Assembly: GCF_900696085.1 (NCBI RefSeq)
Contig: NZ_CAADFC020000011.1
Coordinates: 1 to 64,000 of the forward strand
Direction of reading: 5' to 3'
Source of the DNA: Bradyrhizobium ivorense
GTDB lineage: Bacteria > Pseudomonadota > Alphaproteobacteria > Rhizobiales > Xanthobacteraceae
Length of the DNA: 64,000 nt
The notes below the pieces were generated by a model. That model was not told the origin of the DNA. It did not search any database and worked only from the letters and a program-made list of their open reading frames with translations. How positions within the stretch are numbered: position 1 is the stretch's first letter; the number at the start of each line of letters is the position of its first letter. The position numbers were made by a program, and so were the translations under genes. Positions 7,956-17,175 of the stretch are shown piece after piece.

Positions 7956-10082
7956 TCATTCGGCGGCATCGAGCTGTGGTTCAGCCTCGTCGCCACCGTC
8001 CTCCTGCCCTTTGTCGGCGAGGAATTCGGGGAGCGGGCCTGCCTCCCCTTCCTGTTCGACTGGCGAGGCGGTGGCGTCGACGAGGCGCAGCAGCTCCGGC
8101 AACCAGCCCGAACCCTCGAGAAGACGCTCGGCCTCCCTGGCCATCTCGGTCTTCTTCAGGTGATCGATCAATTGCGCCGACGATTCACCTCGCGCCTCCC
8201 GCACCGCCTGAAGGATACGAGGCTTGGTGACGCGGCCGAGATAATTGTCGACGGTCGGTCTCCAGCCAGACTGAACCATGTCGAGGCCGACGGCGCGCGC
8301 CAGCACATCGGCCTGATCGAGCCGAGAGCAGACACCATGAGCATAGACACGGCCCTGATTGGAACGGTTGGCCGGTTCATGGACGGCGTTGACCGCAAAT
8401 GACGCACAGTGAGCAAACAGGGATGCCTGTGCGGCACCGTCAAGGGCCGTGAGCGCATCCCAGAGATCGCTCTCGCTCTTGGGCAACCGTACCTTCCAGG
8501 ACTCGTGCCGTGCCTCCACTGCCTTGGCAGATCCGCTTTCCCTGAGCCCGGGGGCTTGAGCGGGAAAGGTCGGCGTGCGAAGTCCGATCTCAAGGCAGGT
8601 GCCTGTCGATCCGTACCGGTAAAAGGCCGTCAGCACGAAGTTGTGCAGCACCGCCTGGAACGCGATTGCCGGATGTTCTGCCAGCGCGTCCCGTAATGCC
8701 AACGTACGATGCGCCGTCAGTTCGGTGATGAGCCGATCCGGCAACGGCCTTGCAACATCCTCATCATGCTCCTCCGGCTCGGTCGATGCACCGGCGAGCG
8801 AAACCGCCGTGCGCTGGACGGAAGCATCGGGCTTCTGCCCTTCAGTCACCGGTGCATCAGTGCCTCGCTCGCCTTCGATGTCAGCCGCAGGCACCTCGTC
8901 CTCCGGTCGGACATATCCCCGATTGACAGAAAGCCGTCCTTCGCAATCGATGCTGACGAAGACGCCGGCCCTGGCCATCTGGTCCGGCTCGAAGATGTCC
9001 GGCCGGTTGTTGAACGCTTCGAGCGCCTGCTCGAGTTCGCCAAGCTGCGCGTCCACCTCACCGGGCAGTTCGTCAGCGTCTTCAAATCTTGTCTGAAGCG
9101 CGTCGTATTCCGCCTGGAGGGCATCGAAGCGCGCCTGCTCCTCGGCGGTGAGAGCAGCCGGATCGCCGTCGAGCCGACGAAGCCCGTGGTCATGGCCGTA
9201 GGGAAAGCTGGCGGCGGTGGTCTCGATCCACTTCCAGCCTTCGGCGGCGATCGTCTCAGCTTCTGCCCTCAGCTTCTCAGCCACGAGACGCTCCAGCAAC
9301 GCAACGTCCTCGAGCCAGCCGCCGCCATCTTCTTCGAAGAGATCGCGCAGCACGTCGCCGCCGGCCGCTTCATAAGCGGCGAGGCCGACAAATCGCGCGC
9401 GCTTGTCGGACGCCCGCACCGCACGCTCGGTCAGGAGGCGCCTGATCTGATACGGTTCGTCGTAGCCCGACTTGCTGACGGTCTCCCAGGCCTGTTCCTG
9501 CCGGGCGTGTTCGGCGGTAACCGAGAACGCCATCAACTGTTCGAGCGACATGTCGTCGTCGGCGTAAACCTCGAGCAGCCTCGGGGACACCGCCGCAAGC
9601 CGCAGCCGCTGCTTTACCACGTTGACGGATACAAAGAAGATGGCCGCGACATCTTCCTCGGACCGTCCTTGCTCGCGCAGGGTCTGGAATGCGCGAAACT
9701 GGTCCAGAGGATGAAGCGCGACGCGGTGCACGTTCTCGGCGAGCGAGTCCTCTTCCGCGGTGATCTCGTCACCCATGTCACTGACGATGCAAGGGACCGG
9801 CGCGGTCTTCGCCAGGCGCTTCTGCTTGACCAGGAGCTCAAGCGCGCGATAGCGGCGACCTCCGGCCGGCACCTCGAACATGCCGGTCTCCTGACCTACG
9901 TCGTCGAGAACAGGCCGGACATTGAGGCTTTGCAGCAGAGAGCGCCGGGCGATGTCCTCGGCGAGATCCTCGATCGAGATGCCGGCTTTGAGGCGCCGTA
10001 CGTTGCTCTGGCTCAAGACGAGCTTGCTGAAGGGAATGTCGCGCGAGGACGACAGCTTGATCTTCTGAACGGCCTTTGTCAT
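7956..10082 (-). CDS. ParB/RepB/Spo0J-family protein (large, 708 aa)
   Basis: The product begins with a ParB N-terminal domain: FSKLVLSQSNVRR near the start, the GGRRYRAL box near residue 75, and LAENVHRVALHPLDQFRAF near residue 115. A helix-turn-helix region follows (EEDVAAIFFVSVNVVKQRL). The remaining 450 residues are acidic, contain coiled-coil-like stretches and are far longer than in chromosomal ParB (about 300 residues). No parA gene lies beside it. Such ParB-like proteins are typical of alphaproteobacterial plasmids and ICEs, where they may work in maintenance or regulation. The ATG is preceded by GGAG and by leader copy B. Confidence 0.88.
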   Translation of the reverse strand: MTKAVQKIKLSSSRDIPFSKLVLSQSNVRRLKAGISIEDLAEDIARRSLLQSLNVRPVLDDVGQETGMFEVPAGGRRYRALELLVKQKRLAKTAPVPCIVSDMGDEITAEEDSLAENVHRVALHPLDQFRAFQTLREQGRSEEDVAAIFFVSVNVVKQRLRLAAVSPRLLEVYADDDMSLEQLMAFSVTAEHARQEQAWETVSKSGYDEPYQIRRLLTERAVRASDKRARFVGLAAYEAAGGDVLRDLFEEDGGGWLEDVALLERLVAEKLRAEAETIAAEGWKWIETTAASFPYGHDHGLRRLDGDPAALTAEEQARFDALQAEYDALQTRFEDADELPGEVDAQLGELEQALEAFNNRPDIFEPDQMARAGVFVSIDCEGRLSVNRGYVRPEDEVPAADIEGERGTDAPVTEGQKPDASVQRTAVSLAGASTEPEEHDEDVARPLPDRLITELTAHRTLALRDALAEHPAIAFQAVLHNFVLTAFYRYGSTGTCLEIGLRTPTFPAQAPGLRESGSAKAVEARHESWKVRLPKSESDLWDALTALDGAAQASLFAHCASFAVNAVHEPANRSNQGRVYAHGVCSRLDQADVLARAVGLDMVQSGWRPTVDNYLGRVTKPRILQAVREARGESSAQLIDHLKKTEMAREAERLLEGSGWLPELLRLVDATASPVEQEGEAGPLPEFLADKGQEDGGDEAEPQLDAAE

Positions 10083-10096
10083 GTCAGTTTCTCCGA

Positions 10097-10169
10097 AACG
10101 GGCGGCCGGGAGCCTCTCTCTCGGCCTCCAACCCGTTCACGAACAGGCCCGCCCCTCTCTTGCTCTCGC
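10097..10169 (-). promoter_or_regulatory. Shared structured 5' leader, copy B (parB)
   Basis: Arms aacggg (10097-10102) and cccgtt (10132-10137), with inner ggccg/cggcc pairing, form a stem around a gagaga-type loop. A gcgagagcaagagaggggc block (10151-10169) precedes it on the transcript. The outer pair differs from copies A and C but stays complementary. Confidence 0.6.
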
Positions 10170-10314
10170 TTTTGCGGGCGCAATGGCGGTGGTTGGCGGC
10201 TGCCGCGCTATCGGAAAACTGAGTGGCGACCGATCTCGGATGCGACCCAGATCGGTGAACCGGAAAAGCGCAGACGAGCCAAGCTGGAGAACGGAATCCC
10301 CGGCTTGGCCGCAA

Positions 10315-11508
10315 CTACGCAACGCGGTCGAGCAACTTCTTGGCCCTGGCCTCCATGTCAAGGCGGACATCCTGATGCGGCCTGTCGCGCGCGACGGCGG
10401 TGATGCCCTGCACGAAATCGAAGATGCTTTCAGGCGGGCGGCCTTCCTCCGCCAGCACCGCCTCAATCACCTTGCCTGTCTCGGCCTTGGAGAAGCCGCG
10501 GCGGCGCAGAAACTCGGTGCGATCCTCGTCGCTGCGTGCCACGATCCGCTCGCGGGCGGCCTTGATGCCGTTGACGAAGGGCATGGGTGACGAGTTGGCG
10601 AAGTTCAACAGTGCCGGGGCTGCCTCGTGAGCAAAGCGGGAGGCTGCGTATTTGGAATGGCGGATGGTCATCTCCTCGAAATCCTCCACGCCCCACAGAT
10701 TGCGATTTTGACAAACCGCACGAAGATAGAAGCTCGCCATGCCGAGCGTCTTCGCGCCGACTTCCGAGTTCCAGCAATAGAAGCCTCGGAAATAGAGGTC
10801 GGGCGAGCCGTCCCGGAGACGACCGGCTTCGATCGGATTCAGGTCATCGACCAGAAACAGGAAAACGTCCCTGTCCGATGCGTAGAGGGTTGTCGTGTCC
10901 TTGGAAATGTCGACGCGCGGATTGTAGATGCCACTTGACCAGTCGAGCGCACCAGGCACCTTCCACCGTGTATCGCCTGTGCCGTTGCCAGCGATGCGCT
11001 GTACGGCCTCAACCAGCTCGTGGTCGTAGATCCGGCCATAGTCGGGACCGGTGACAGCGCGAAGCTCGATACGGCTATCCTCGGTCTCGAGCGTTTTGAT
11101 CTGCTCGAGGCGATTGGCGGTCAGGCCATATTGCAGGTTGATGCCTGCGAGTGCCGCGGGGAGCTGCCGCAGGTAGGCGGCCGGAGCGCCAACCTGGCTT
11201 GCAAGCTGGCCGAAGCTCCAGTGGGTCGGGGCGACCGGCGTGTCCGAGCCGGGCAGCATCAAGGCCAGGCGCTCAGGATCGGCACGGCTCGCCTCGACAT
11301 GGATGAGCGCACTTTCGACCACGCGCGTCCGGCTGCGGTCCGCGCGCTCGCGCACCGTGCAAGCCAGTTCGTTGAGCGACAGATAACGCTCATCCGCCGG
11401 ACGACAGAACCACTCCGAGGACACCCGACCAACGCGCTCGCCGCGGCTCACATCCACTCTGTAGCCGAAACTGGCGTTGCGGCTGGCATCAACAATCTGC
11501 GTATTCAT
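10315..11508 (-). CDS. DUF932 domain protein
   Basis: The 397-residue product matches the DUF932 family of plasmid and phage proteins (FWRPADERYLSL-type N-terminus, then ASFYLRAVCQNRNLWG near the middle). The family's function is unknown; members often sit next to ParB and DarB-like genes. I prefer the ATG at 11508 (MNTQIVDA) because GGAG lies upstream at a suitable distance. The alternative ATG at 11523 falls inside the leader hairpin and would add MEIAP. The gene is intact and follows the module's minus-strand order. Confidence 0.85.
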   Translation of the reverse strand: MNTQIVDASRNASFGYRVDVSRGERVGRVSSEWFCRPADERYLSLNELACTVRERADRSRTRVVESALIHVEASRADPERLALMLPGSDTPVAPTHWSFGQLASQVGAPAAYLRQLPAALAGINLQYGLTANRLEQIKTLETEDSRIELRAVTGPDYGRIYDHELVEAVQRIAGNGTGDTRWKVPGALDWSSGIYNPRVDISKDTTTLYASDRDVFLFLVDDLNPIEAGRLRDGSPDLYFRGFYCWNSEVGAKTLGMASFYLRAVCQNRNLWGVEDFEEMTIRHSKYAASRFAHEAAPALLNFANSSPMPFVNGIKAARERIVARSDEDRTEFLRRRGFSKAETGKVIEAVLAEEGRPPESIFDFVQGITAVARDRPHQDVRLDMEARAKKLLDRVA

Positions 11509-11520
11509 GGGAGCAATCTC

Positions 11521-11593
11521 CATGACGGGCGCCGGAAGACTCTCCTCCGACCCTCAACCCGTCATGGCCAAGGCCGCTCCCCTCTGCCTCTCC
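11521..11593 (-). promoter_or_regulatory. Shared structured 5' leader, copy C (DUF932 gene)
   Basis: Arms catgacggg (11521-11529) and cccgtcatg (11558-11566) form a perfect 9-bp outer stem with an inner cgg/ccg pair and a gagag-containing loop. On the transcript it is preceded by ggagaggcagaggggagc (11576-11593), the counterpart of the purine blocks in copies A and B. Confidence 0.6.
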
Positions 11594-11690
11594 TGTATCG
11601 TCGGTCGTCAATGCCAAGGACCCGCGACGGCGACCCCCGACATCCCGCCGCGCCGCAGCTTCCGTCAGGGATGGAAGCCCGAAGGGTGAA

Positions 11691-11711
11691 AACCCGGCGT
11701 AAGCCGGGGTT
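11691..11711 (-). terminator. Terminator downstream of the fic remnant
   Basis: Arms aacccggc (11691-11698) and gccggggtt (11703-11711) enclose gtaa. Read on the minus strand the stem is followed by tttt, 70 bases after the fic stop codon, consistent with Rho-independent termination. Confidence 0.6.
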
Positions 11712-11780
11712 TCAGCGCCAGCCGACAGCCCGGTCCCGCAGGGAGACGGCAATAAACTCAGCCAACGCTTGACAAGACAC

Positions 11781-13262
11781 TTAACCGGAATCGTGGAAGG
11801 CGGCTTGATAAAGCTCCTCGATCTTCGTGACTTCGTCTGGCGTCAACCGGGAGAATTCGTTGTCACGGGCGCGCTTTGACAGTCGCCCTTCATTCTGTTG
11901 CAAGAATCCAAGGAGGCAGTTGAGGGTCCGCTCCGGCATGTCGATCATGTTTTCGACGCCCGAGCGGAATCTATCGAAGCTCCGCAAGAACCGGGCTTCC
12001 CTCGGAAGATCCTGGTCGATGGTCCTCTGCACGCATGCGTAGAGAAATTCCGCGTGCGGCGTTGCGTCGAAGAAGCGATAGAAGTCAGCTGTATCGTTCA
12101 AGACCTTGACGTTGCCCTGGGGGGTGGTTTCCCATTCGATGCATGGAAGCAATCTACGCGAATAGCTTTCCAGCACGTCCTTGTATTCGCCGATCTTGTC
12201 GAGAATGGCTGCTGAAACAGGAAAATGGGTCCCGGCAGGATTGAATCCGCGCCGTGCCAGAACATGGTGCATCAGGGATCGGTGAATGCGGCCATTACCA
12301 TCCTCGAACGGGCGGATGTAGACGGATCCGAAAGCCAGCACGGCGGCGGCAACGACGGGATCAAGCTCATTTTCCGCCGCCTGATCGAACGCGGTCAATC
12401 CGCGCACGAGGCAGGCGATGTCTTCGTGACGCGCGCCGATATGGTCCGGAATAGGTCCTTGGGTCTCGCGGTCATGCTCGCCGACGAAGCCGCCTTCGCT
12501 ACGGAAACCGAGTTTTACGAAGCGCTTATCGCCAATGACGATCCGCTGCAGGCGCAGCAACTCCGCCTCATCGAGCGGCGCCCGTCCTGCTTCGCCGACG
12601 ACCTTGCCCCAGCGCTGGATGCGATCCTGCGGCGGTCTCTCGCCTTCGATGACGTAGCTCGTCTTGGAGTCCTTGCGGAGAAGGAAGGCGGCCGGTTCGC
12701 GCGAGCAGATCCTTCGGGACCTGGCTGACCACGACACGGGCGCTCCTTGAGGTCCTGTGCAACAAATTCCGTCAGCGCTCTCGTCTTGAACACGAGCGGG
12801 CAGAAGTCCGACGTCCCTGGCAGATTGTTGCGGACGCGATGCCGTATCGAATTCTGCCCGGAGTTCGCGAACTGGAGTTCGGTATCGACGGCATCGACAT
12901 AGGAGACCTTGTCCGCCGTGGGCAGATTGAGTTCGCATCCCAACAGCCATTCGTAGAGAAACCAGATGCGACGCGTGTAGAGCCCGGTCGGCGTCTGCTT
13001 CACAAGCTCCGCAATCTCCTCCTCCCGCACGGCAAGGAAAAGCCGCTTCAGGATGGCGAGGTCTATTCCTTCGTTCTTGAGCGCGAAAGTCAGCTGTCCC
13101 TCAAGAGTCGCAGCAGGCGCATGACGCGGCGTGTCGATGCGCCATCCTGCTCGCTCAAGGATGCGGTGCTTCGTTCCGACGGCGGAAAGTACGCGTGGGA
13201 CCGGGACGGCAAGCTGGTAGGCGTCAATCAGCGCTGCGTAGCCGGCGGGAGTCGCGCCTCTA
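11781..13262 (-). pseudogene. Broken Fic-family gene
   Basis: Fic enzymes transfer AMP or similar groups to target proteins. The reading starts near 13262 (GYAALIDAYQLAVPVPRVLSA) and runs through REEEIAELVKQTPTGLYTRR and LVFKTRALTEF, but two frame changes near 12700-12745 are needed to reach AAFLLRKDSKTSYVIEGERPP and the Fic core. No ATG or GTG lies in frame between the upstream stop and the conserved N-terminus, so the start is also lost. The core motif reads YIRPFEDGNGRIHR where the family has HxFx(D/E)GNGRxxR: the catalytic His is Arg. The gene is therefore dead by several independent criteria. It is followed by a terminator. Confidence 0.85.
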
Positions 13263-13703
13263 GCAGCCTCCGCTCACGAAAAACGCTCACGGGACCTGAA
13301 AACCTTACTTGCATTGGCTCAATCCGTGAAAAACGCCCTTGGTCGTGAATTCACTCGCCAGCTCGCCTTCGGGCCACGGAAACGATATGAATTCCTCGCG
13401 TAGGCCCGGACCAGGCAACTTTCCGGGAACAGAGCGAGAAGCTCGCAACGGCATTCAATGAAGGTCGCTTATTGGACTCGCTCCGCCTCCCAGAAGGCCG
13501 CGCTTGTGCGCGCAGGGGAGGCGACGAATGCACCCCTGTTTGAGGCCACAATACGCGCGCAAAACCCTGCGCTGGGCCGGCGCCGGAGGCGCCGGCCCAG
13601 ATCGATCCGTGCAACCCATCCGACAGCGAGAGATTCTCGCTGGCTCGCGCAGAAAAGAAGAACCCCGCCCGACAGATTGGGCGGGGCTCTGAAGGGTTGA
13701 GGC
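13263..13703. other. Gene-poor interval between fic remnant and DUF736
   Basis: No open frame here shows family motifs or a convincing ribosome binding site. The only structure recognised is the DUF736 terminator at 13662-13685. Short overlapping frames on both strands look like chance frames in GC-rich DNA. Confidence 0.5.
13662..13685 (-). terminator. Strong terminator of the DUF736 gene
   Basis: Perfect 8-bp arms ccccgccc (13662-13669) and gggcgggg (13678-13685) enclose gacagatt. On the minus strand a T-rich tract (ttcttctttt) follows. It lies 19 bases beyond the DUF736 stop. Confidence 0.8.
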
Positions 13704-14024
13704 TCACTCGCCGTTCTTGCGCGGGCGCGACCACAGCAGCGTGTAGCCCTCGCCGCCTTCGTCGTCGAACAGGTTCGCGTAGATCGGTGCGTTGAACGAG
13801 GGATCGTCGAGCTTGAGCGAGAGGTAATCGCGCCCCTCTTCGGAGCGCTTCGACCAGGCTGCGCCGATCTCGGCCCGGCCCACATAGATGCGGTGGCTCG
13901 GAGCGTTGTCGTTGGAGCGGTTGGTCTCGGCGACGATACGGACGCCCTTGGCTTGCAGGCTCAGGGTGACAATCTCGCCCTGGAAATCGTTACCCAGCTT
14001 CTTGAAGGAACCGATGTTAGCCAT
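13704..14024 (-). CDS. DUF736 domain protein
   Basis: The 106-residue product begins MANIGSFKKLGNDFQGEIVTL and contains HRIYVGRAEIGAAW and PIYANLFDDEG, hallmarks of the DUF736 family. These small beta-rich proteins are common on alphaproteobacterial plasmids and ICEs; their function is unknown. The ATG at 14024 matches the family start and has a gagaag purine tract upstream; the upstream extension to 14060 has no family similarity. The upstream leader is cut by the right direct repeat about 85 bases away. A decayed opposite-strand copy lies in each repeat. Confidence 0.9.
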   Translation of the reverse strand: MANIGSFKKLGNDFQGEIVTLSLQAKGVRIVAETNRSNDNAPSHRIYVGRAEIGAAWSKRSEEGRDYLSLKLDDPSFNAPIYANLFDDEGGEGYTLLWSRPRKNGE

Positions 14025-14222
14025 GTCACTTCTCCTGTTGTGTTTCGAGCCCGCGACCACCGCGGCCTCGATGGCGATCTAAAGGCCGAGGACGATCGGC
14101 GACGCACCCGCGTTCCAAGGGCCGGAGCACAGCGGAGGACGCCGTTGAGGCGACTTTCTTGTCTCGCGAGGAATGGGCGCAGCCCAGGGGAAGAAAGTCG
14201 CAGCAACGGCGTTGCGGCTCAG

Positions 14223-14375
14223 ACGATCGAGGCGAAGCCGGTCTTCGGCCAGATCAAGCCATCAAAGAGGCCACGTGCGTCCGCGTGCTGAAGCGCAATC
14301 TCAAGGAGGAGACTGGCCACTCTCGGTTCAACTGCTCAAGATGTTGGAACGATTCAGCGAAGAAAGAGAAACAAT
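14223..14375 (+). pseudogene. Transposase C-terminal remnant, right repeat
   Basis: Identical to the remnant at 113-265 (TIEAKPVFGQIK and following frameshifted residues). It can be read in frame from upstream bases that differ between the copies, but no N-terminal transposase domain is present. Confidence 0.35.
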
Positions 14376-14399
14376 CAGCCGCAAAGGGCGGTATCGTCC

Positions 14400-14609
14400 G
14401 TGACCGAACGATCGAGAGCGCGCAATGAGCCACCGCGCCGAGTGGGCCCGGCCGAGATTGCTGCAGCCTGGTGGAAGCGCACCGAAGAGGCAGATTTGCT
14501 TCTCGCTCTCATCACCTTGACCCCGCATTCAACGAACCAGGCGAACCTGTTCGACGAGGAAGGGGACGAAGGATCATCCCTCGCGTGTGGCGGCCGCGAG
14601 AATGGTTGA
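14400..14609 (+). pseudogene. Decayed DUF736 copy in the right repeat
   Basis: Identical to the remnant at 290-499. It lies 376 bases upstream of, and on the opposite strand to, the intact DUF736 gene, so the region carries two divergent DUF736 relatives. Confidence 0.65.
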
Positions 14610-14625
14610 GGCGGTTGCGTCAAGT

Positions 14626-14767
14626 CTAGCCGGCTCGAACAGAAGGGTCTCCGCAAGCAAGCACAGTCAAGCGCGTCCACGTCGTGCCGCCTACGCAAAG
14701 CGCGCCGAGGCAGGCGAAGGCCTCACGCCAGGCCAGCGACGGCACTGCGATCTGCGATAGCGCGAGC
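14626..14767 (-). pseudogene. Truncated C-terminus of the membrane-protein gene
   Basis: The last 47 or so codons repeat those of the intact gene at 516-947 (SQIAVPSLAWREAFACLGAL onward). Past 14767 the frame continues into unrelated sequence with a chance ATG at 14841. It is a by-product of the direct repeat. The following stretch to 15226 shows no gene. Confidence 0.8.
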
Positions 14768-15226
14768 TTCAGCTTCTCGATGGCCTTCCGTTGGACGGTT
14801 CCGAATTCCGAGCATGAGCGGCTCGCCATTGCCCATACCAATATGCGTTGCCGGGGAAAAATTGGGCCTATTTAGCCGGCGAGCGGAATACGGCCTCCTT
14901 GAGCCGCTTGCGCGACAGGCACAGACCCGCACGATCCCGAAAGATCAGCCTGATACCACATAAACAGCTCCGAGAATGGCGGACTGATAATCAAAACTGC
15001 AGAAACCGCTTGAACCTCACGCTACGTCAGGGCGTAGCCTGGAAACTGTCAGTAATCTTGGAGACGCGAAGCATCGGACCAGGGGCGTAGCACAAACCAA
15101 ATGGCAGAGCTGGTGTGGGCGCCATCGTGAATGTTGCGACCGCTCGTCCCCTCAACGCGATGCGAAGCGCAGCGGCATTAAGCCACAATCGCTCCCTCGC
15201 AAGACAGTTCAATCCGGGAGACATGG

Positions 15227-15481
15227 ATGAAATTAGCCAAGACCTCTGCAATCGCATGCGGCCTTTCGGCTTTCCTCGCATACTCCGTCATTGCGCAAAG
15301 CCTCGCTACCGACGCCAAGGTTCGCAAAGGCATGCAAGATAGGAGCGTACAAAGTGGCATCAGCGACGATGACGATTCCTCGCCTAAGCTCAGGACCGCA
15401 GGCGCCAAAGTTGGCAGGAAGTCGACCAAGGGCACGAAGAGCGCAGCCGGCGGCAACGCACCAGACAAGGAGACTGATTAA
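15227..15481 (+). CDS. Small putative exported protein
   Basis: The 84-residue product begins with a signal-peptide-like stretch: Lys at residues 2 and 5, then a hydrophobic core ending SVIAQS, suggesting cleavage after about residue 24. The mature part is polar, rich in Lys, Ser and Asp, without recognised motifs. A GGGAG ribosome binding site sits six bases before the ATG. It stands alone among mobile-element debris. The function is unknown; a chance frame cannot be excluded, but signal peptide plus ribosome binding site favour a real gene. Confidence 0.5.
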   Translation: MKLAKTSAIACGLSAFLAYSVIAQSLATDAKVRKGMQDRSVQSGISDDDDSSPKLRTAGAKVGRKSTKGTKSAAGGNAPDKETD

Positions 15482-16551
15482 TCCGAAGCCAACAGCGCAC
15501 CGGTAGTAGCAAGCGACACTGACGCGAGGCCGTGTCCGGGTAAACCACCGCTCGCACCCTCCGACCGGAGGTTCAGCCGCACCAAGATGAACTGTGACGG
15601 TCGCCGATCTTCAAGAACGGGACGACGAAGAGTTCAGCCATTTAGCTCGCGCGTTTGCAGTAGACGACGGAAAGCGTGAGCTGCCCCTGATCAATTGCGG
15701 AGCAACGGCCGCACTGCTCAACTGCCCAATCGAAGAGGAGCCGTTGCAAAGGCTGAGCGTTGAACCCGATGCGTCGATCGTTGTGCACGATACGATTGAT
15801 CCAATCGTTTCGCGACCTCGACTATTGGGTACTGCCCCTCCGATCTCGTACGACCGTGTCAGGTTACCGACATTCATGTTCGCAAGCCGCCCGAGTGGTT
15901 GGCTGGCGCGGCGTGAAAAAGCACAACTTTTTGGTCTCTCGTCGTTGCTTCACAGTCTGGCACGCCGGTTGCTGAGTGATGCACGGCTTGGTTGCTCAAT
16001 GATGACCTCCTGAGGCCCAAGCCGCTTCGTAGCGCAACTCGTGCGGGCGGATCTCCCGCCGCCCGCACGTTTTTCATGGTTTCGACCCAGCCCCACACTT
16101 CATGAGCTTATGCTTGCCCCGTGAGGAGGCTGCGCGCCTGTCTGGCACGCGAGTTGCTCGGAGGAATACGGCTTGGCTCTCATGTATCGCGCCCCCCAAG
16201 ATGGCCAAGCATCCTCCCAGACTAGCGCGGGTGGTCCCCCAAGCCGCCCGCGCGACTTTTCGTTGGCCGCGGGTCTCCCGAGATTGGCCCGGCGACACGC
16301 TGCGGAGATTATCGGCGTGACTCGTGGAGAGCTTTGGACTCCCGCAAGCGGCGCTCAGAGGCCAGCCACTCACGGTTGCTTAGGAAAACGTGCTGTGATG
16401 GAGAACGGAGCGGACGTCCGACGCATCTTAAGAATTCCATACGTTGGTCGCAACAGCAACATTAGCGATCGCGTGCACGATGCTATCGATGTTGCGCCGA
16501 ACGTCGGCATCATGCTTGGCGCATTATTGATTATCACCTTTCCGGCATTGC
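15482..16551. other. Long interval with an orphan terminator
   Basis: No gene with family motifs was found. A plus-strand frame at 15594-16013 (139 residues, GTG start) ends just before a strong terminator but lacks a good ribosome binding site and recognisable domains. Frames on the minus strand are Arg-rich and look random. Confidence 0.4.
16040..16074 (+). terminator. Strong Rho-independent terminator
   Basis: Perfect 11-bp arms cgtgcgggcgg (16040-16050) and ccgcccgcacg (16059-16069) enclose atctcccg and are followed by five T on the plus strand. No confident upstream gene is present, so the transcript it ends is unknown. Confidence 0.75.
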
Positions 16552-17175
16552 TTGATCACTCCCTTTTTAAGTGCCGTCAAAAGGAATGACGCGATGACAG
16601 AATCGGCTGATGATCGCCTATTGGCAGCGATCGATCGGCTAGCAAAATCTACCAGCCAGGTCGCCAAAGCTTTGTCGACAATGCTTGGCAAGCAGGACAT
16701 TGCAAATGAACACCTGCGCAAACTTGTAATCGCAGCGGAAATGTACGGGCTACCCAGAACAAACCATAGCTTGTTTCGTACTTTGTCTGTGATTGCGCAA
16801 GAACAAGCCATTGAGATAATCCGCACAGAAATGCCGAATGCTGTGTTTTTTTGCCGATCATGGCGAGTTCAGGTTTGATGCCTTGTCTGGTCTGTTTGAT
16901 GAGACAATTCCGGTGTTTGCTCAGCGCGAGCTGCCCGTCGCGTTCATTCACGTCGATTGCGACATATATTCAAGCACAAGAAGCCTCTTTACGGGGCTCA
17001 AGTCTCAGATTCGTCCGGGATGCGTTATCGTGTTTGACGAGTACTTCAACTACGTAGGGTTCGAAAAGCATGAAAGATTTAGCTTTCGACGAATTCATCC
17101 GTGAGACCAACTATGGTGTCAATTGGATATCCTATTCGGGGCAACAGGCCGCTTGTGTACTGACGAGGGGTGCGT
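16552..17175 (+). pseudogene. Broken TylF/MycF-like SAM methyltransferase
   Basis: The middle part (from about 16838) reads LFDETIPVFAQRELPVAFIH, then VDCDIYSSTRSLFTGLK and CVIVFDEYFNYVGF. This is the C-terminal half of the macrocin-O-methyltransferase (TylF) family; the D-x-Y-x-S-T and FDEY motifs carry metal and substrate residues. A frame upstream (16552-16878) joins it if one T is removed from the T7 run at 16846-16852. A second frame change near 17070-17080 leads to the usual tail (FDEFIRETNYGVNWISY) ending at 17175. The upstream segment does not show the SAM-binding motif, so the N-terminus is also damaged or foreign. Confidence 0.65.

Larger units (their letters stand above)
14111..14767. 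repeat. Right copy of the 657-bp direct repeat
   Basis: Same orientation and sequence as 1-657. It begins about 85 bases upstream of the DUF736 start and breaks off inside the membrane-protein gene, where cgcgagc is followed by ttcagc instead of acaaca. The DNA between the copies is the whole maintenance module. Confidence 0.93.

Noticed and set aside
8709..10403. 564-residue plus-strand frame opposite parB
   Set aside because: It is the antisense shadow of parB; the minus strand carries clear ParB motifs.
12515..13030. 171-residue minus-strand frame as an independent gene
   Set aside because: It is the N-terminal part of the broken fic gene followed by out-of-frame residues.
15594..16013. 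139-residue plus-strand frame before a terminator
   Set aside because: GTG start, weak ribosome binding site and no family motif; kept only as a note in the interval entry.
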